Source: JAZGDL01 sp036477795 (lineage in GTDB: Bacteria; Planctomycetota; Phycisphaerae; UBA1845). Taken from it: a DNA stretch of 28,706 bases. The position numbers were made by a program, and so were the translations under genes. The stretch spans positions 1 through 28,706 of the forward strand of contig JAZGDL010000293.1 of the NCBI GenBank assembly GCA_036477795.1. The letters are read 5' to 3'. Below the pieces are notes generated by a model that saw only the letters and a program-made list of their open reading frames with translations, did not search any database and was not told where the DNA came from. This document shows, in pieces, positions 8,576-16,893 of the stretch; the first letter of the stretch is position 1, and every line of letters starts with the position of its first letter.

Positions 8576-8744
8576 GAGGCGGGCCGCGATGTGTGCAACT
8601 GTTTGAGAACCGGGGATGCGGATTGGAATGCAATCCGAGGCCCGACCGTCAGGGAGGGCATGCGGTTTCGCTCCCTTCGGGCTCCCGCCTTGGTCGCCCT
8701 CAGGGTCGCGGCTCGGATAGTCGCGAAACTTGTGAAACATAGTG
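8576..8744. repeat. Repeat-derived spacer between M20 gene and pruA
   Basis: 'CGGATTGGAATGCAATCCG' (8619-8637) forms a small hairpin. 'CCGACCGTCAGGGAGGG' (from 8641) matches the inverse of 'CTCCCTGACGGTCGCGGCTCG' near 13813 and resembles 'CGACCGTAAGGGAGCGG' near 27249. 'CCTTCGGGCTCCCGCCTTGG' followed by TCGCCCTCAG (about 8680-8709) recurs almost exactly at about 28294-28322 inside trpE. The spacer is thus a mosaic of dispersed repeats. Confidence 0.7.
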
Positions 8745-10295
8745 CTAGAGTCGCTCCGTGATTGATTTGGCTTGCAGGAATAACGGGATGTAGTCGGGCC
8801 CGCCGGCTTTGGAATTGGTGCCGGACATGTTGAAACCGCCGAAGGGCTGGACGCCGACCAGAGCACCGGTGCATTGGCGGTTGAGGTAGAGATTGCCGAC
8901 GTGGAACTCGCTTCCGGCGCGATGCAAGCGTTGGCGGTGCGTGGAGAACAACGCCCCGGTCAGGCCGTATGGGGTATCGTTGATGATCCGCAGGCCGTCG
9001 TCAAAGTCTCGGGCTTTGATGACCGCCAGGACGGGCCCGAAGATCTCCTCCTGGGCGATGCGGGCGTGGGGGTCGACGTCGGCGATCACGGTGGGCGGTA
9101 TAAAATAGCCGCCGGAGGGAGTTTTCGTTTCTCCCAGGATCAACCGTCCCTCGCCCTTGCCTACCTTGATGTAGTCGTTGATGCTGTCGTAGGCTGCCTG
9201 GTTGATCACGCCGCCCATAGTATAGTTTTCGCCGGCGACGGTATCGCCGATGGTCAGCTTGCGGCTTCGTTGGACGACGCGCTGCAGCAGGTCGTCGTAA
9301 ACGTCGGCGTGGGCCACCAGCCGTGAGCAGGCTGAGCACTTTTGGCCTTGAAGGCCAAAGGCACTGGCAACGACAGCATCGGCGGCGGCAGCCAGGTCGG
9401 CGGTCTCGTCGACCAGGATGCCGTTCTTGCCTCCCATTTCGAGGATGACCCGTTTGATCCAGATTTGCCCCTGGTGGACCTTGGCGGCGCGCTCGTTGAT
9501 GCCGGCGCCGACGTCCCGGGAGCCGGTGAAAGCGATCATGCGGGTCAGCGGGTGGTCGACGATGGTCGCACCGACGTCGCCGCCGCTGCCGGGGACAAAG
9601 TTCAGAACGCCCGGGGGGAGGCCCGCCTGGGCCAGGATGTCGTACATTTTCGCGGCGATGACTGGCGCATCGCTGGACGGTTTCAGCACGACGGTGTTTC
9701 CAGCGACAAGTGCTGCCACGGTCATGCCCATGCAGATGGCCAGGGGGAAGTTCCATGGGGAGATGATGCCGACCACGCCGAGCGGTATGTACCGGACGGC
9801 GTTGTCCTCGCCGGGGAAAGGAGTGGTGGAATGCCGGCCTTGAAGTTGGATCATCTCGCGGGCGTAGAACTCGCAGAAATCGATGGCCTCGCAGACGTCG
9901 GCGTAGGCTTCGCTCCACGGCTTGCTGACCTCGTAGCATTGCCATGCGGACAATTCGTAGATTCGCTGGCGCATGATGGCCGCGGCCTTGGCCAGGACCA
10001 GGGCCCGTTCCTCAGGATGGACGCCCGACCAGAATTTGAACCTGTCGGCGGCGAGTCGAATGGCCTGGTCGGCCTGTTGGGCGCCGGCTTTGGCCACCTG
10101 CCCGACGACGCGATCGGTGGCTCCGGGGGAGATGGAGTTGATCCAATTCGACGTGGTGACCGGTTCGCCGTTGATCCAGAGCGAATAGCGCTGACCGAGT
10201 TGATCGCCGACCGCCTTGAGCGCAGCCAGCATGCGGCGACGGGGCTGGTCCTGAGTGAAGTCGACGTAGGGTTCCGGGACGAACGGAGTGAGCAT
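8745..10295 (-). CDS. pruA: L-glutamate gamma-semialdehyde (1-pyrroline-5-carboxylate) dehydrogenase
   Basis: A 516-residue NAD-dependent aldehyde dehydrogenase that oxidises glutamate semialdehyde to glutamate, the last step of proline degradation (also called rocA). Active-site elements are 'SPWNFPL' (Asn ~182), 'ILEMGGKN' (Glu ~286), 'GQKCSACSR' (Cys ~320), 'EEIFGPVLAV' and 'PFGGFNMSGTNSKAGG'. The N-terminal 'PFVPEPYVDFTQ...ALKAVGDQLGQ' and the 'GQKCSACSR' context are typical of the P5C group rather than other aldehyde dehydrogenases. No proline dehydrogenase gene is nearby. A diverged copy of the first ~47 codons lies at 10977-11116, with an ORF6N gene between. Confidence 0.93.
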   Translation of the reverse strand: MLTPFVPEPYVDFTQDQPRRRMLAALKAVGDQLGQRYSLWINGEPVTTSNWINSISPGATDRVVGQVAKAGAQQADQAIRLAADRFKFWSGVHPEERALVLAKAAAIMRQRIYELSAWQCYEVSKPWSEAYADVCEAIDFCEFYAREMIQLQGRHSTTPFPGEDNAVRYIPLGVVGIISPWNFPLAICMGMTVAALVAGNTVVLKPSSDAPVIAAKMYDILAQAGLPPGVLNFVPGSGGDVGATIVDHPLTRMIAFTGSRDVGAGINERAAKVHQGQIWIKRVILEMGGKNGILVDETADLAAAADAVVASAFGLQGQKCSACSRLVAHADVYDDLLQRVVQRSRKLTIGDTVAGENYTMGGVINQAAYDSINDYIKVGKGEGRLILGETKTPSGGYFIPPTVIADVDPHARIAQEEIFGPVLAVIKARDFDDGLRIINDTPYGLTGALFSTHRQRLHRAGSEFHVGNLYLNRQCTGALVGVQPFGGFNMSGTNSKAGGPDYIPLFLQAKSITERL

Positions 10296-10317
10296 GGTTG
10301 CAATCTTTCGATTCTTG

Positions 10318-10842
10318 TTATCTTTCTCGCTCCGTCAGAAACCCGATCCGCTTCCGCTTGGGCTCCGCGGGTGTCATGAGTTCCCGGATGGCATCGAAAA
10401 CAATTTTGAACTGGGTGTCATACTTTTGCTCGAGGGCGTGGAGTTTGCGCGATAGCTCGACGTTGGAGGCTAGCATCCGGCGGAGCCGTACGAAAGTGCG
10501 CATGATCTCGATGTTTACCAGCACGGCCCGCCGACTTTTCAGGACGCTGGAGAGCATGGCCACCCCCTGCTCGGTGAAGACATACGGGGGATGGCGGCGC
10601 CCGCCCCACCCACTTGAGGTCACAGATTGTGATCTCAAGTCGTCGAATTCCCTCTTGTTGAGCTGAAACATGAAATCGGGCGGAAACCGTTGGATGTTGC
10701 GTCTGACGGCCTGGACGAGGACGCGGGTCTCGACCGCATACAGCAGAGCCAAATCGGCGTCGAGGATAACCTTCTCACGTCGGATGAGCAAAATCAATTG
10801 CTCGATTCCCGCGGGGGTCGCCACGGACTGTTTTCGCACCAC
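10318..10842 (-). CDS. ORF6N domain protein
   Basis: 174 residues with a clear ORF6N domain in the N-terminal ~110: 'GIEQLILLIRREKVILDADLALLY', 'VRRNIQRFPPDFMFQL', 'DLRSQ' and 'PYVFTEQGVAMLSSVLKS'. The C-terminal part is a probable coiled coil with a basic tail. ORF6N is a KilA-N-type DNA-binding domain common in phages and mobile elements; its molecular job is not established. The gene lies exactly between pruA and a duplicated pruA start, so it probably arrived by insertion or duplication. ATG 10842 gives the usual family N-terminus. Confidence 0.88.
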   Translation of the reverse strand: MVRKQSVATPAGIEQLILLIRREKVILDADLALLYAVETRVLVQAVRRNIQRFPPDFMFQLNKREFDDLRSQSVTSSGWGGRRHPPYVFTEQGVAMLSSVLKSRRAVLVNIEIMRTFVRLRRMLASNVELSRKLHALEQKYDTQFKIVFDAIRELMTPAEPKRKRIGFLTERER

Positions 10843-10976
10843 CTTCCAGCTCCTATAGGTGTAGGATACACAAGGCTAAGGCGGGCTTCGCCTGCCGGCA
10901 CTCCTCGAGATGAGACGGGGTGCGCCGAATTTCGGCGGCGGGGTCCGCCCGACCAAGCTGGAACGTCTTGGATGCA

Positions 10977-11116
10977 GTGACCGGCTTGGCGTTGATCGAG
11001 AGCGAATAGCGCTGACCAAGTTGATCGCCGACCGCCTTGAGCGCAGCCAGCATGCGGCTGCGGGGCTGGTCCTGAGTGAAATCAACGTAGGGTTCCGGGA
11101 CGAACGGAGTGAGCAT
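10977..11116 (-). pseudogene. Duplicated 5' fragment of pruA
   Basis: A 146-base block, 10977-11122, matches 10156-10301 at about 90 percent identity by eye, with no gaps. It covers pruA from its ATG through about codon 46 plus 6 bases upstream. The protein begins MLTPFVPEPYVDFTQDQPRS and then leaves the family after 'ITASKTFQ'-like sequence; the frame runs on to 10853 in unrelated residues. It lacks the whole catalytic domain. It may be the original pruA start, displaced by insertion of the ORF6N segment. Confidence 0.85.
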
Positions 11117-11128
11117 GGTTGCCGCCTT

Positions 11129-11677
11129 TCATCCTTCCGGCGTATCCTGGATTTCTTGCAGCCGCTGGCGCAGATCCGCCGGCAGCTTGCGGATGAGCCC
11201 CTCATCGATGAGCCCGATCGACAGCATGTCGCGAACGTGGACATGATCGATGTCACGAAACGACTGCAGTTTCATGGTCATCAGGGGCGGCAGATCGAGC
11301 ACCAGGAAACCGGAGGCTGCGCGCGTTGCTTGTTTCGGGTCCGGCGCGGGATGGGCGTAGTGCGGGCGAATCCGCTCGTTGGCGAACACGATGTGCACGC
11401 CGGTCTTGGGATTGGGCCGGCGACGATCGAGGAACATCGTCACCCCGAGCACCTCGGCAGGCATCAACCCCACGGACCGGCACGCGGCGGTGATGGCCTC
11501 CAGGTCTTCCCGTCGCACCAGGATGTCCACGTCCTTGGTGGCCCGTACAGCCCCTTCGTCCACCGTAGCCACCCAGGCAGCGACGGCGTTTCCGCCTATC
11601 ACCGCATACGGGATACGAGCCTGGTCGAGCGCCTTGCTCACCTTACGCAGCAGTTTTTCGACACGTTCGACGGCCAT
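11129..11677 (-). CDS. Nucleotidyltransferase-fold protein (AbiEii / DUF6036-like)
   Basis: 182 residues from ATG 11677. 'PYAVIGGNAVAAWV' is the GG helix-turn of the polymerase-beta fold, and 'RATKDVDILVRREDL' supplies the paired metal-binding aspartates. 'DLPPLMTMKLQSFRDIDHVHVRDML' is typical of stand-alone nucleotidyltransferases related to AbiEii toxins and MenT-like enzymes. The frame is open up to 11755, but the N-terminus at 11677 matches the family and follows a purine-rich 'GAGGGACAGG'. No obvious cognate antitoxin abuts it: upstream is a ~200-base gap before hepT. It could be an orphan toxin or a solitary enzyme. Confidence 0.75.
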   Translation of the reverse strand: MAVERVEKLLRKVSKALDQARIPYAVIGGNAVAAWVATVDEGAVRATKDVDILVRREDLEAITAACRSVGLMPAEVLGVTMFLDRRRPNPKTGVHIVFANERIRPHYAHPAPDPKQATRAASGFLVLDLPPLMTMKLQSFRDIDHVHVRDMLSIGLIDEGLIRKLPADLRQRLQEIQDTPEG

Positions 11678-11894
11678 CACCTGTCCCTCAAAGTTGGGGG
11701 CTATCCGACATTTGTCCGGAACAACCGCTCGTTGCCACCACCCGTGCGCCTTCATACGTTTCTGACCTCCCGAGTGTCCACGTCGGCGGTCCCCGGAGGA
11801 TCGCGACGGGGCAACGCCGCTCCGGCCAACGGAGAGTTTTTCGAAGGAGCGTTCCCGGCGAGTATCCGCGTCCGACCTGAAGCGCGGCGATGAA

Positions 11895-12224
11895 TCACTC
11901 CTCCAGCATCCGTTCGATAGTCTCTTGCAGCTGCGGTACTTCCCGCTCGATTACGTCCCAGACGGTTTCCAGCTTGATGCCAAAGTAATGGTGGATCAAA
12001 AGATCGCGCATTCCCGCAATACGTTTCCACGGTACAGCAGGATGCGTGTCTTTATAGTCCTGTGAGAGGTTCTTAACTGCTTCGCCGATGACCTCGAAGT
12101 TTCGGATGACCGCATCTTGGGTTCTCGTATCGGCGAAGAACGCTGCACGACCTTCGGCGGTGTATCCACAGATCCGGCCGAGGCAGTCACGGATGTGCAG
12201 AAGGTAAACCCGGTCGTCCTTCAC
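11895..12224 (-). CDS. hepT: HepT-like ribonuclease toxin (DUF86)
   Basis: 109 residues from a GTG at 12224. The HEPN RNase motif is complete: 'RDLLIHHYFGI' gives R-x4-H-x-Y. Other family marks are 'LLHIRDCLGRI', 'DAVIRNFEVIGEAVKNLS' and 'VPWKRIAGMRD'. In characterised pairs HepT cuts RNA and is silenced when MntA adds AMP to the tyrosine of that motif, and the tyrosine is present here. The start codon overlaps the mntA stop (GTGA), so the two are translationally coupled. The longer open frame to 12329 reads antisense-like sequence and overlaps mntA by over 100 bases, so it is rejected. Confidence 0.9.
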   Translation of the reverse strand: MKDDRVYLLHIRDCLGRICGYTAEGRAAFFADTRTQDAVIRNFEVIGEAVKNLSQDYKDTHPAVPWKRIAGMRDLLIHHYFGIKLETVWDVIEREVPQLQETIERMLEE

Positions 12225-12508
12225 AGCGGTCTGGCCTCGGCAAGGATTCGCTCTTGAAGGTACGGGCTGATGCCCCCCTCTACGACTACATCGACTTTGC
12301 GGCCCAGGAGTTCCTGGAGTTCCTGCCACAACCCGACATGGTCGAGAAGCGTTCGCCCCGGTTCCAGGTCGACCAGCAGATCGATATCGCTGTCTGAGCC
12401 CGCATCACCACGGGCACATGAGCCGAAGACGCGCACGTTTCCGGCTCCGTGTCGGGCGGCGACCCGAAGGATCAGATCGCGATTTCTGGTCAACAGCGAG
12501 TCGGTCAT
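12221..12508 (-). CDS. mntA: MntA-type minimal nucleotidyltransferase antitoxin
   Basis: A 95-residue minimal nucleotidyltransferase with the signature 'VRVFGSCARGDAGSDSDIDLLVDL': GSxxxG plus the DxD metal site. 'KVDVVVEGGISPYLQERILAEA' is the usual C-terminus, holding the third acidic residue. In known type VII pairs it transfers AMP from ATP to HepT. It is first in the operon with hepT, overlapping by 4 bases. ATG 12508 is the only sensible start. Confidence 0.92.
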   Translation of the reverse strand: MTDSLLTRNRDLILRVAARHGAGNVRVFGSCARGDAGSDSDIDLLVDLEPGRTLLDHVGLWQELQELLGRKVDVVVEGGISPYLQERILAEARPL

Positions 12509-12706
12509 GCCGATTCAACCCATGCAGCGTGCCCGGCTGGATCGTAGCCGAATACGGGGGCGGATGCCAGGAGGTGCTACGGACGATTCAATGACCACGA
12601 AGACCCGGCCATACATCCCGCCGGGAACGCTGCGAACGGCAAGCACGGGGCAACTTCGTTGACTCTTACCACCCCTGCGGAAGTATCGGCTGTGTCGCGG
12701 TTTTCA

Positions 12707-12946
12707 CTACTTCCGGCGCTTTCGCCGCGGTTTGGTGTAGCCGATGTGTGCCGCGGTAACCAGGAGCAAGTCGATGACCTTGACCGCTCCGTTGGGGAGA
12801 GCGACGGCAATCGAGCGGGGGTTTTTCGGATGGAAAGCCAGAGTCTCCGGATGCGACACTTCGACCTCGTTGCCGTCAGCTAGTTGGAGCCTGAACGGTG
12901 CGAACGGGCGGGCCTGATGGATTTCACGCAGTTGTTCAATGGTCAT
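12707..12946 (-). CDS. Conserved hypothetical protein, 79 aa
   Basis: MTIEQLREIHQARPFAPFRL followed by 'ADGNEVEVSHPETLAFHP', 'SIAVALPNGAVKVIDLLLV' and a basic tail KPRRKRRK. I recall similar short proteins (often beginning MTIxQLRxLHxAxPFxPF) as frequent and unnamed in planctomycete genomes; no function is known to me. The beta-rich pattern suggests a small barrel. ATG 12946 has GGAG about 12 bases upstream. The frame is open to 13135, but that extension overlaps the divergent hicB start and reads as non-coding. It is divergent from hicBA, 156 bases apart. Confidence 0.7.
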   Translation of the reverse strand: MTIEQLREIHQARPFAPFRLQLADGNEVEVSHPETLAFHPKNPRSIAVALPNGAVKVIDLLLVTAAHIGYTKPRRKRRK

Positions 12947-13075
12947 CGTCTGTTTCTCCAACACTAATCCCTGCAAGTATCTTACGAGTGCCGCGCTCCG
13001 TATCCAAGCGGTTTTCCGCTTTGACGGAGTATGAGCCCGCATTTTGAAGATGGGTGCCACGACCACCCGCACGTG

Positions 13076-13084
13076 TGATATAAT
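13076..13084 (+). promoter_or_regulatory. Extended -10 promoter for hicBA
   Basis: TGATATAAT combines a TGn extension with a perfect TATAAT (13079-13084). There is no good -35 hexamer 17 bases upstream (GCCACG), which an extended -10 can tolerate. Transcription should start near 13091, leaving a short leader with GAGGGAG (13091-13097) 5 bases before the hicB ATG. Confidence 0.6.
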
Positions 13085-13102
13085 GGCCGTGAGGGAGCAA
13101 AC

Positions 13103-13348
13103 ATGAACAAGGAACGATATGTTCTTCCGTTGCACATCGAACAGCTCGAAGATGGCCGGTATCTCGGTCGCAGCCCGAAACTTCCCGGCCTAAACGTGCA
13201 GGCGGATTCCATCGAGGAGGTCGTCCGCCTGGCGCCTAAGGTCGCCCGATCACTGCTGGTAGCCATGCGGGCCAAAGGTGTGTCTGTCCCTCGAGGCCTG
13301 ACCGCTGCGAAAACGCCGCTGCGCGTCCAGGTGCTTGTGCGGGCATGA
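13103..13348 (+). CDS. hicB: HicB-family antitoxin
   Basis: 81 residues. The partial RNase-H-like HicB fold shows as 'YVLPLHIEQLEDGRYLGRSPKLPGLNVQADSIEEVVRLAPKVARSLL'. The C-terminal 'TPLRVQVLVRA' resembles the end of short HicB antitoxins and has no separate DNA-binding domain. It overlaps hicA by 4 bases (ATGA at 13345-13348). The antitoxin-first order is the reverse of the classical E. coli hicAB but is frequent elsewhere. A strong ribosome site (GAGGGAG) precedes the ATG. Confidence 0.88.
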   Translation: MNKERYVLPLHIEQLEDGRYLGRSPKLPGLNVQADSIEEVVRLAPKVARSLLVAMRAKGVSVPRGLTAAKTPLRVQVLVRA

Positions 13349-13554
13349 CATATCGGGGTTTGGTCAAGAAGCTGCGTCGGCTGGGGTGCGAGTATGTCCG
13401 CCCAGCAGCGGGTTCGCACGAAATCTGGTGGCGTCCGCAGAACAAGCGGTTTACCACGGTTCCTCGGCACGGAAACCGTGAGATTCCGACCGGGACGTTT
13501 CGCGCGATTCTCAAAGACCTCGGCATCACGCGGGGGGAGTTCGAACAAGCGTAG
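13345..13554 (+). CDS. hicA: HicA mRNA interferase toxin
   Basis: A 69-residue double-stranded-RNA-binding-fold toxin. 'YRGLVKKLRRLGCEYVRPAAGSHEIWWRP' holds the catalytic histidine in the GSH motif; 'TTVPRHGNREIPTGTFRAILKDLGIT' is the canonical second half. Known HicA proteins cleave mRNA and are held inactive by HicB. It is translationally coupled to hicB through ATGA. Intact by all visible criteria. Confidence 0.94.
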   Translation: MTYRGLVKKLRRLGCEYVRPAAGSHEIWWRPQNKRFTTVPRHGNREIPTGTFRAILKDLGITRGEFEQA

Positions 13555-14201
13555 AACGGTGGGACGGGGCTGTGCCCGCCGTTGTTCTGCGACGGGACTG
13601 ATTACTCCACGAGGGAAGGATCTGCGGCGAATGCCGACGGCGACAGCCCCCGCTCGCAACGTGCCCGGCGCATTCACGAGACGGCGCCACCCACGAGGGG
13701 TGGCGCTACAGCGGTTGTCCTCCGCTAGACACGTGCCCGAAGTACGTCGGGGCCTGGCCACGCACTGGTGGATCGCAACGTACGTCGGGACCTGCGGCAC
13801 CCGCCGACTGCTCCCTGACGGTCGCGGCTCGTATCGGCGACGACGGGTCGCCGACGCTCGTTCAGGCATCAGGTACGCTGATCACTTCCCCCGTTGATCG
13901 TTCATCTTGTCTTACCTGGGAATCCTGCTATGCTCCAGGGCTGATTCCGCCTTGGCGCGGTCCAGCAGGCCGGCATTACCATCGGGCACCAGGAGGGCGG
14001 AGTCGCGATCCCAGCCATCGGTGGCCCGCATAGCGCGCCATGTTGATTGGTCGGCTGCGATAACCAGACCTGCTTGCTCCTGCGAGGGCGGCGGTCATGA
14101 CTAAAATCGAAGGTTGAAAGGTTCAAAGGTTGAAGGTCGAAGGTGACGGTTTCCCTTCGTGCCTTCGTCCCTTCGTCCCTTCCTCGTAGGAGGTTCCGCT
14201 T
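13555..14201. other. Repeat-rich gap between hicBA and the radical SAM gene
   Basis: No complete gene is supported in 647 bases; the long minus-strand frames are shadows or repeat translations. It holds a GTAG-headed REP at 13684-13709, 'AAGTACGTCGGGGCCTGGCCAC' and 'AACGTACGTCGGGACCTGCGGCAC' (13750-13801) as a direct pair, and 'CTCCCTGACGGTCGCGGCTC' (from about 13811). The minus-strand frame 13912-14088 has no stop for about 58 codons (...'ATDGWDRDSALLVPDGNAGL'...) and may be the tail of a decayed gene, but it lacks a clear start and I cannot name it. 'GGTTGAAAGGTTCAAAGGTT' type repeats (14110-14140) and 'CCTTCGTCCCTTCGTCCCTTC' precede the next gene. Confidence 0.6.
13684..13709 (-). repeat. 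REP-like palindrome (family C) with GTAG head
   Basis: Arms GCGCCACCC (13684-13692) and GGGTGGCGC (13698-13706) with loop ACGAG. Read on the minus strand it is preceded by GTA(G), giving CCGCTGTAGCGCCACCC: a GTAG tetranucleotide at the stem base, as in REP elements moved by RAYT transposases. Only one copy is in this window. Confidence 0.75.
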
Positions 14202-16109
14202 GTGGAACTGCCCAAACGTCCAAGAGGCGATGAATACACCAGGCCCGGCGCATATCCTGAGTTGCGTCGGCGGTTGCGCACTGTCACGGCTGCGTTGAAC
14301 ATTCCGACGGTGGTGGCCTACGCGTTCGACAAGCGGACCCGTATGTTGCCTTATGTTTTCACCAGCCATCGGATGGCCCCTGCTGGCGCCCGGGCCGTCG
14401 CCGGTGCGCTGTACGATTCCGGTCTGACCAACACGCGGGTGGTGTTGCGGCAGTGGACCCCCAACTTCCGGCCCGGCTCGGCCCGGCTGGGCGGCGACCC
14501 CCTCGAGATGCTGCTGGTTTCCAGCATGCAGATTCACGCGGAAAGCGCCTACCGGTTGATCGGCGACGCATGTACCGGACGGACCGCCGCTGGGCCGCTG
14601 ATCATCGCCGGCGGCCCCAAAGCGATCTACGAGCCCTGGGACCTGTTCGGCATCGGCGGCGATCCCAACGTCAGCGCCGACGTCGTGGTCACCGGCGAAG
14701 AATACGTCCTGATGGAACTGGTCGAGGTGCTGCTAGGATATCGCTCCAAGCACGGGACCATGCTTGAGGCATTTCGGCGGGCTCGCCGTGACGGCGCGTT
14801 GGCCAACGTTCCAGGTCTGGTGTACCGCCGCGACGATAGCGCCGATGGGCCGCTGGTGACCACCGGCATCCAACGGCTGGTGCAGGACTTGGACGAGATG
14901 CCTCATCCAGCCATCGGTTTCAAACTGCTGGAGCCTCCGCACCGTCGCCGCGACCTCAGACTGCAGCCGCTGCCGGTGTCGCGTGTTCGATGGCATTCGC
15001 CGATCGGTTCGTTGACCATGACCCACGGTTGCAAATTCAACTGTGACTATTGCCCCATACCAGCGTACAACCAGCGAACCTATCGCCATAAAAGTGGTGA
15101 GCGCATCGTTGATGAGCTGCGCGAGCTGCGCGAAACATTCGGCATCGGCTTCTTTTTCGGCACGGATGACAATTTCTTCAATGACCGTGACGCAACGGCG
15201 GACATGTTCAGAACAATGTCGCGGGCCACCATCGCGGGTGAGCCGCTGAGGAGAGCGGTCCACTGGGGCACCGAGGCCACCGAGTTCGATACCTGGAAGA
15301 ATCGCGACCTGTTAGCCGCCGCACGCAAGTCCGGCTTGCGGGCCATCTGGCTGGGCATTGAGGACATAACCGCGACGCTCATCAGAAAGGGCCAATCGGT
15401 CAGCAAGACGGCAGAGCTGTTCGAACTGCTGAACAGCACCGGAATCCTCCCCATGCCCATGATGATGCACCACGACAGTCAGCCGCTCTACACTCGCAAC
15501 GGACTGTACGGACTCTTGAACCAGGTGAACTTCCTCCGCAAAGCCGGCGCGCAAAGCCTGCAGGTCACCGTGCTGACGCCGGCGGTGGGCACGCGTTCGT
15601 ACGAGGCTAACTTTGAAAACAAGCTTGTGTTTGACACCGTCGGCAGCCGGCCGGTCCTGCAGTATCAGTTCGACGGGAACCACGTGGTGGCCTCATCGCT
15701 GCCCCAGCCGTGGCGAATCCAGCTAAACGTGCTGCTCGCCTATGGCCTGTTCTATAATCCGGTGAATCTGGTCCGGAAGCTGTTGCAGCCCGGCAACAGC
15801 ATGTCGTTGGTCGGCGCGTTTGATCAGGTTCGCGGGATGTTCGGCCTGGTCAAGACCGCCGTGCACTCAAGCTGGTGGGCGTGCCGCTTGATGAAAGGCC
15901 CCATCACACGCAAGTCGTCACCACCGGGCCCCCAGACGCCGTTGATCGACGTCGCGCAGCCGTTCGAGCAGCCGGATGCGTCGCCGATGCTTGACACGAT
16001 TCGGCGGCCTCATCCTCAAGCTGTATCAAAATCGTTGCCGTTGTTGGCGGTCCCCGCGGACAGCAAGCATCAGACGAAACCGATTGTCGTCACATCAAAG
16101 GAAACTTGA
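14202..16109 (+). CDS. Radical SAM protein with N-terminal B12-binding-like domain
   Basis: 635 residues. The 4Fe-4S motif 'THGCKFNCDYCPI' (Cys 277, 281, 284) is preceded by a Rossmann-like region (~60-195) with 'LLVSSMQIHAESAY', 'PLIIAGGPKAIYEPWDL' and 'ADVVVTGEEYVLMELVEVLL', the look of B12-binding/radical SAM enzymes (class B or elongator-type layout). The cobalamin DxHxxG motif is not visible, so the domain may not bind B12. After the cluster come 'GIGFFFGTDDNFFNDRDA' and 'GLRAIWLGIEDITATLIRKGQS'. The last ~70 residues are Pro/Ser-rich and look disordered. The GTG start has TAGGAGG 8 bases upstream. The substrate is unknown. It is followed 13 bases later by a membrane-protein gene and then lpxD, so an envelope role is possible. 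Confidence 0.85.
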   Translation: MELPKRPRGDEYTRPGAYPELRRRLRTVTAALNIPTVVAYAFDKRTRMLPYVFTSHRMAPAGARAVAGALYDSGLTNTRVVLRQWTPNFRPGSARLGGDPLEMLLVSSMQIHAESAYRLIGDACTGRTAAGPLIIAGGPKAIYEPWDLFGIGGDPNVSADVVVTGEEYVLMELVEVLLGYRSKHGTMLEAFRRARRDGALANVPGLVYRRDDSADGPLVTTGIQRLVQDLDEMPHPAIGFKLLEPPHRRRDLRLQPLPVSRVRWHSPIGSLTMTHGCKFNCDYCPIPAYNQRTYRHKSGERIVDELRELRETFGIGFFFGTDDNFFNDRDATADMFRTMSRATIAGEPLRRAVHWGTEATEFDTWKNRDLLAAARKSGLRAIWLGIEDITATLIRKGQSVSKTAELFELLNSTGILPMPMMMHHDSQPLYTRNGLYGLLNQVNFLRKAGAQSLQVTVLTPAVGTRSYEANFENKLVFDTVGSRPVLQYQFDGNHVVASSLPQPWRIQLNVLLAYGLFYNPVNLVRKLLQPGNSMSLVGAFDQVRGMFGLVKTAVHSSWWACRLMKGPITRKSSPPGPQTPLIDVAQPFEQPDASPMLDTIRRPHPQAVSKSLPLLAVPADSKHQTKPIVVTSKET

Positions 16110-16122
16110 CCGCTGCCGGCGC

Positions 16123-16893
16123 GTGCAGGGATTGGGCGGGTTGCTCCTGGCAACAAGCTTCTTCCTGCCGACCGACGGTTGCATTGTTTATTCAGCCATC
16201 CCGGCGGAAGCGGCCGCCGACTGGATAAAGGACCCCGGCTTCAAGAAGGATCTTGTGGGCTTCGCGGGGTTCATTCTTCTTGTAGCCCCGCATCTCTACG
16301 GCCTGATGACGTTGGTTCTCGCTCTGCGATTCGTATCTGGTAACCGCAGTGGTGAGCAGCTGATTGGACGGTCCATGGCGGTGCTGCTGGGAGCTACGGC
16401 CGCTTCAGTAATCATCTTGATATGTTGGGAAATGAGGCAAGTCTACCTGGGCGTTGAGGAGTCATTGATCGTTGTTGCAGCTGTGATTGCTAGTCTGTAT
16501 TTGTTGGCAGCGCTTGCTCGGGGTGTGGTAGGGCTTCTGCATTTGCGCTGGTTTGGCTCCGTTTGCTGCTGCTTGGCATTCTGGCTACCTTGCTTGACTA
16601 CGTTCTTCTTGTGGTTGACGGACGGAGGTGCGCGATTTGGTCTGTTCGTGTCGTTGGGGGGCGCGGTGCTTATCGGCACGGGCGCGTACGCTGAGGCCAA
16701 GATACGTTGCGGACGGGGTTGGCTGGTGACACTCGGGCAGCTTGCATGTTGTCGACTGAAACTGTTGCCAACGGGTGAGCCACGGTGTACCAAATGCGGG
16801 TATCTGTTGATCGGTCTGACGACCGAACGATGTCCCGAGTGCGGACAGCCGTTCCGCTGGAGCGATTTTGCATCGTTAAAGAAAGATCAATGA
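16123..16893 (+). CDS. Multi-pass membrane protein with C-terminal zinc ribbon
   Basis: 256 residues from GTG 16123. About six hydrophobic segments ('LVGFAGFILLVAPHLYGLMTLVLAL', then 'MAVLLGATAASVIILICW', 'LIVVAAVIASLYLLAAL' and others) are followed by 'CTKCGYLLIGLTTERCPECG', a double CxxC zinc ribbon very common at the ends of planctomycete membrane proteins. The N-terminus contains 'GLGGLLLATSFFLPTDGCIVYS'. The frame is open back to ATG 15976, but that would overlap the radical SAM gene by 134 bases and adds Arg-rich shadow sequence, so I prefer 16123; the start is uncertain. Its stop overlaps the lpxD start (ATGA). Function unknown. Confidence 0.75.
   Translation: MQGLGGLLLATSFFLPTDGCIVYSAIPAEAAADWIKDPGFKKDLVGFAGFILLVAPHLYGLMTLVLALRFVSGNRSGEQLIGRSMAVLLGATAASVIILICWEMRQVYLGVEESLIVVAAVIASLYLLAALARGVVGLLHLRWFGSVCCCLAFWLPCLTTFFLWLTDGGARFGLFVSLGGAVLIGTGAYAEAKIRCGRGWLVTLGQLACCRLKLLPTGEPRCTKCGYLLIGLTTERCPECGQPFRWSDFASLKKDQ

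Noticed and set aside
9342..10379. 345-codon plus-strand open frame
   Set aside because: Antisense to pruA with its active-site motifs; a GC-rich shadow.
10910..11893. 327-codon plus-strand open frame
   Set aside because: Antisense to the nucleotidyltransferase and the pruA fragment; no recognisable domain.
12982..13869. 295-codon minus-strand open frame
   Set aside because: Antisense to hicBA; the rest translates dispersed repeats (for example YEPRPSGS).
13912..14088. Stop-free minus-strand frame with gene-like codon use
   Set aside because: No start codon with a ribosome site and no family match; noted as a possible relic only.
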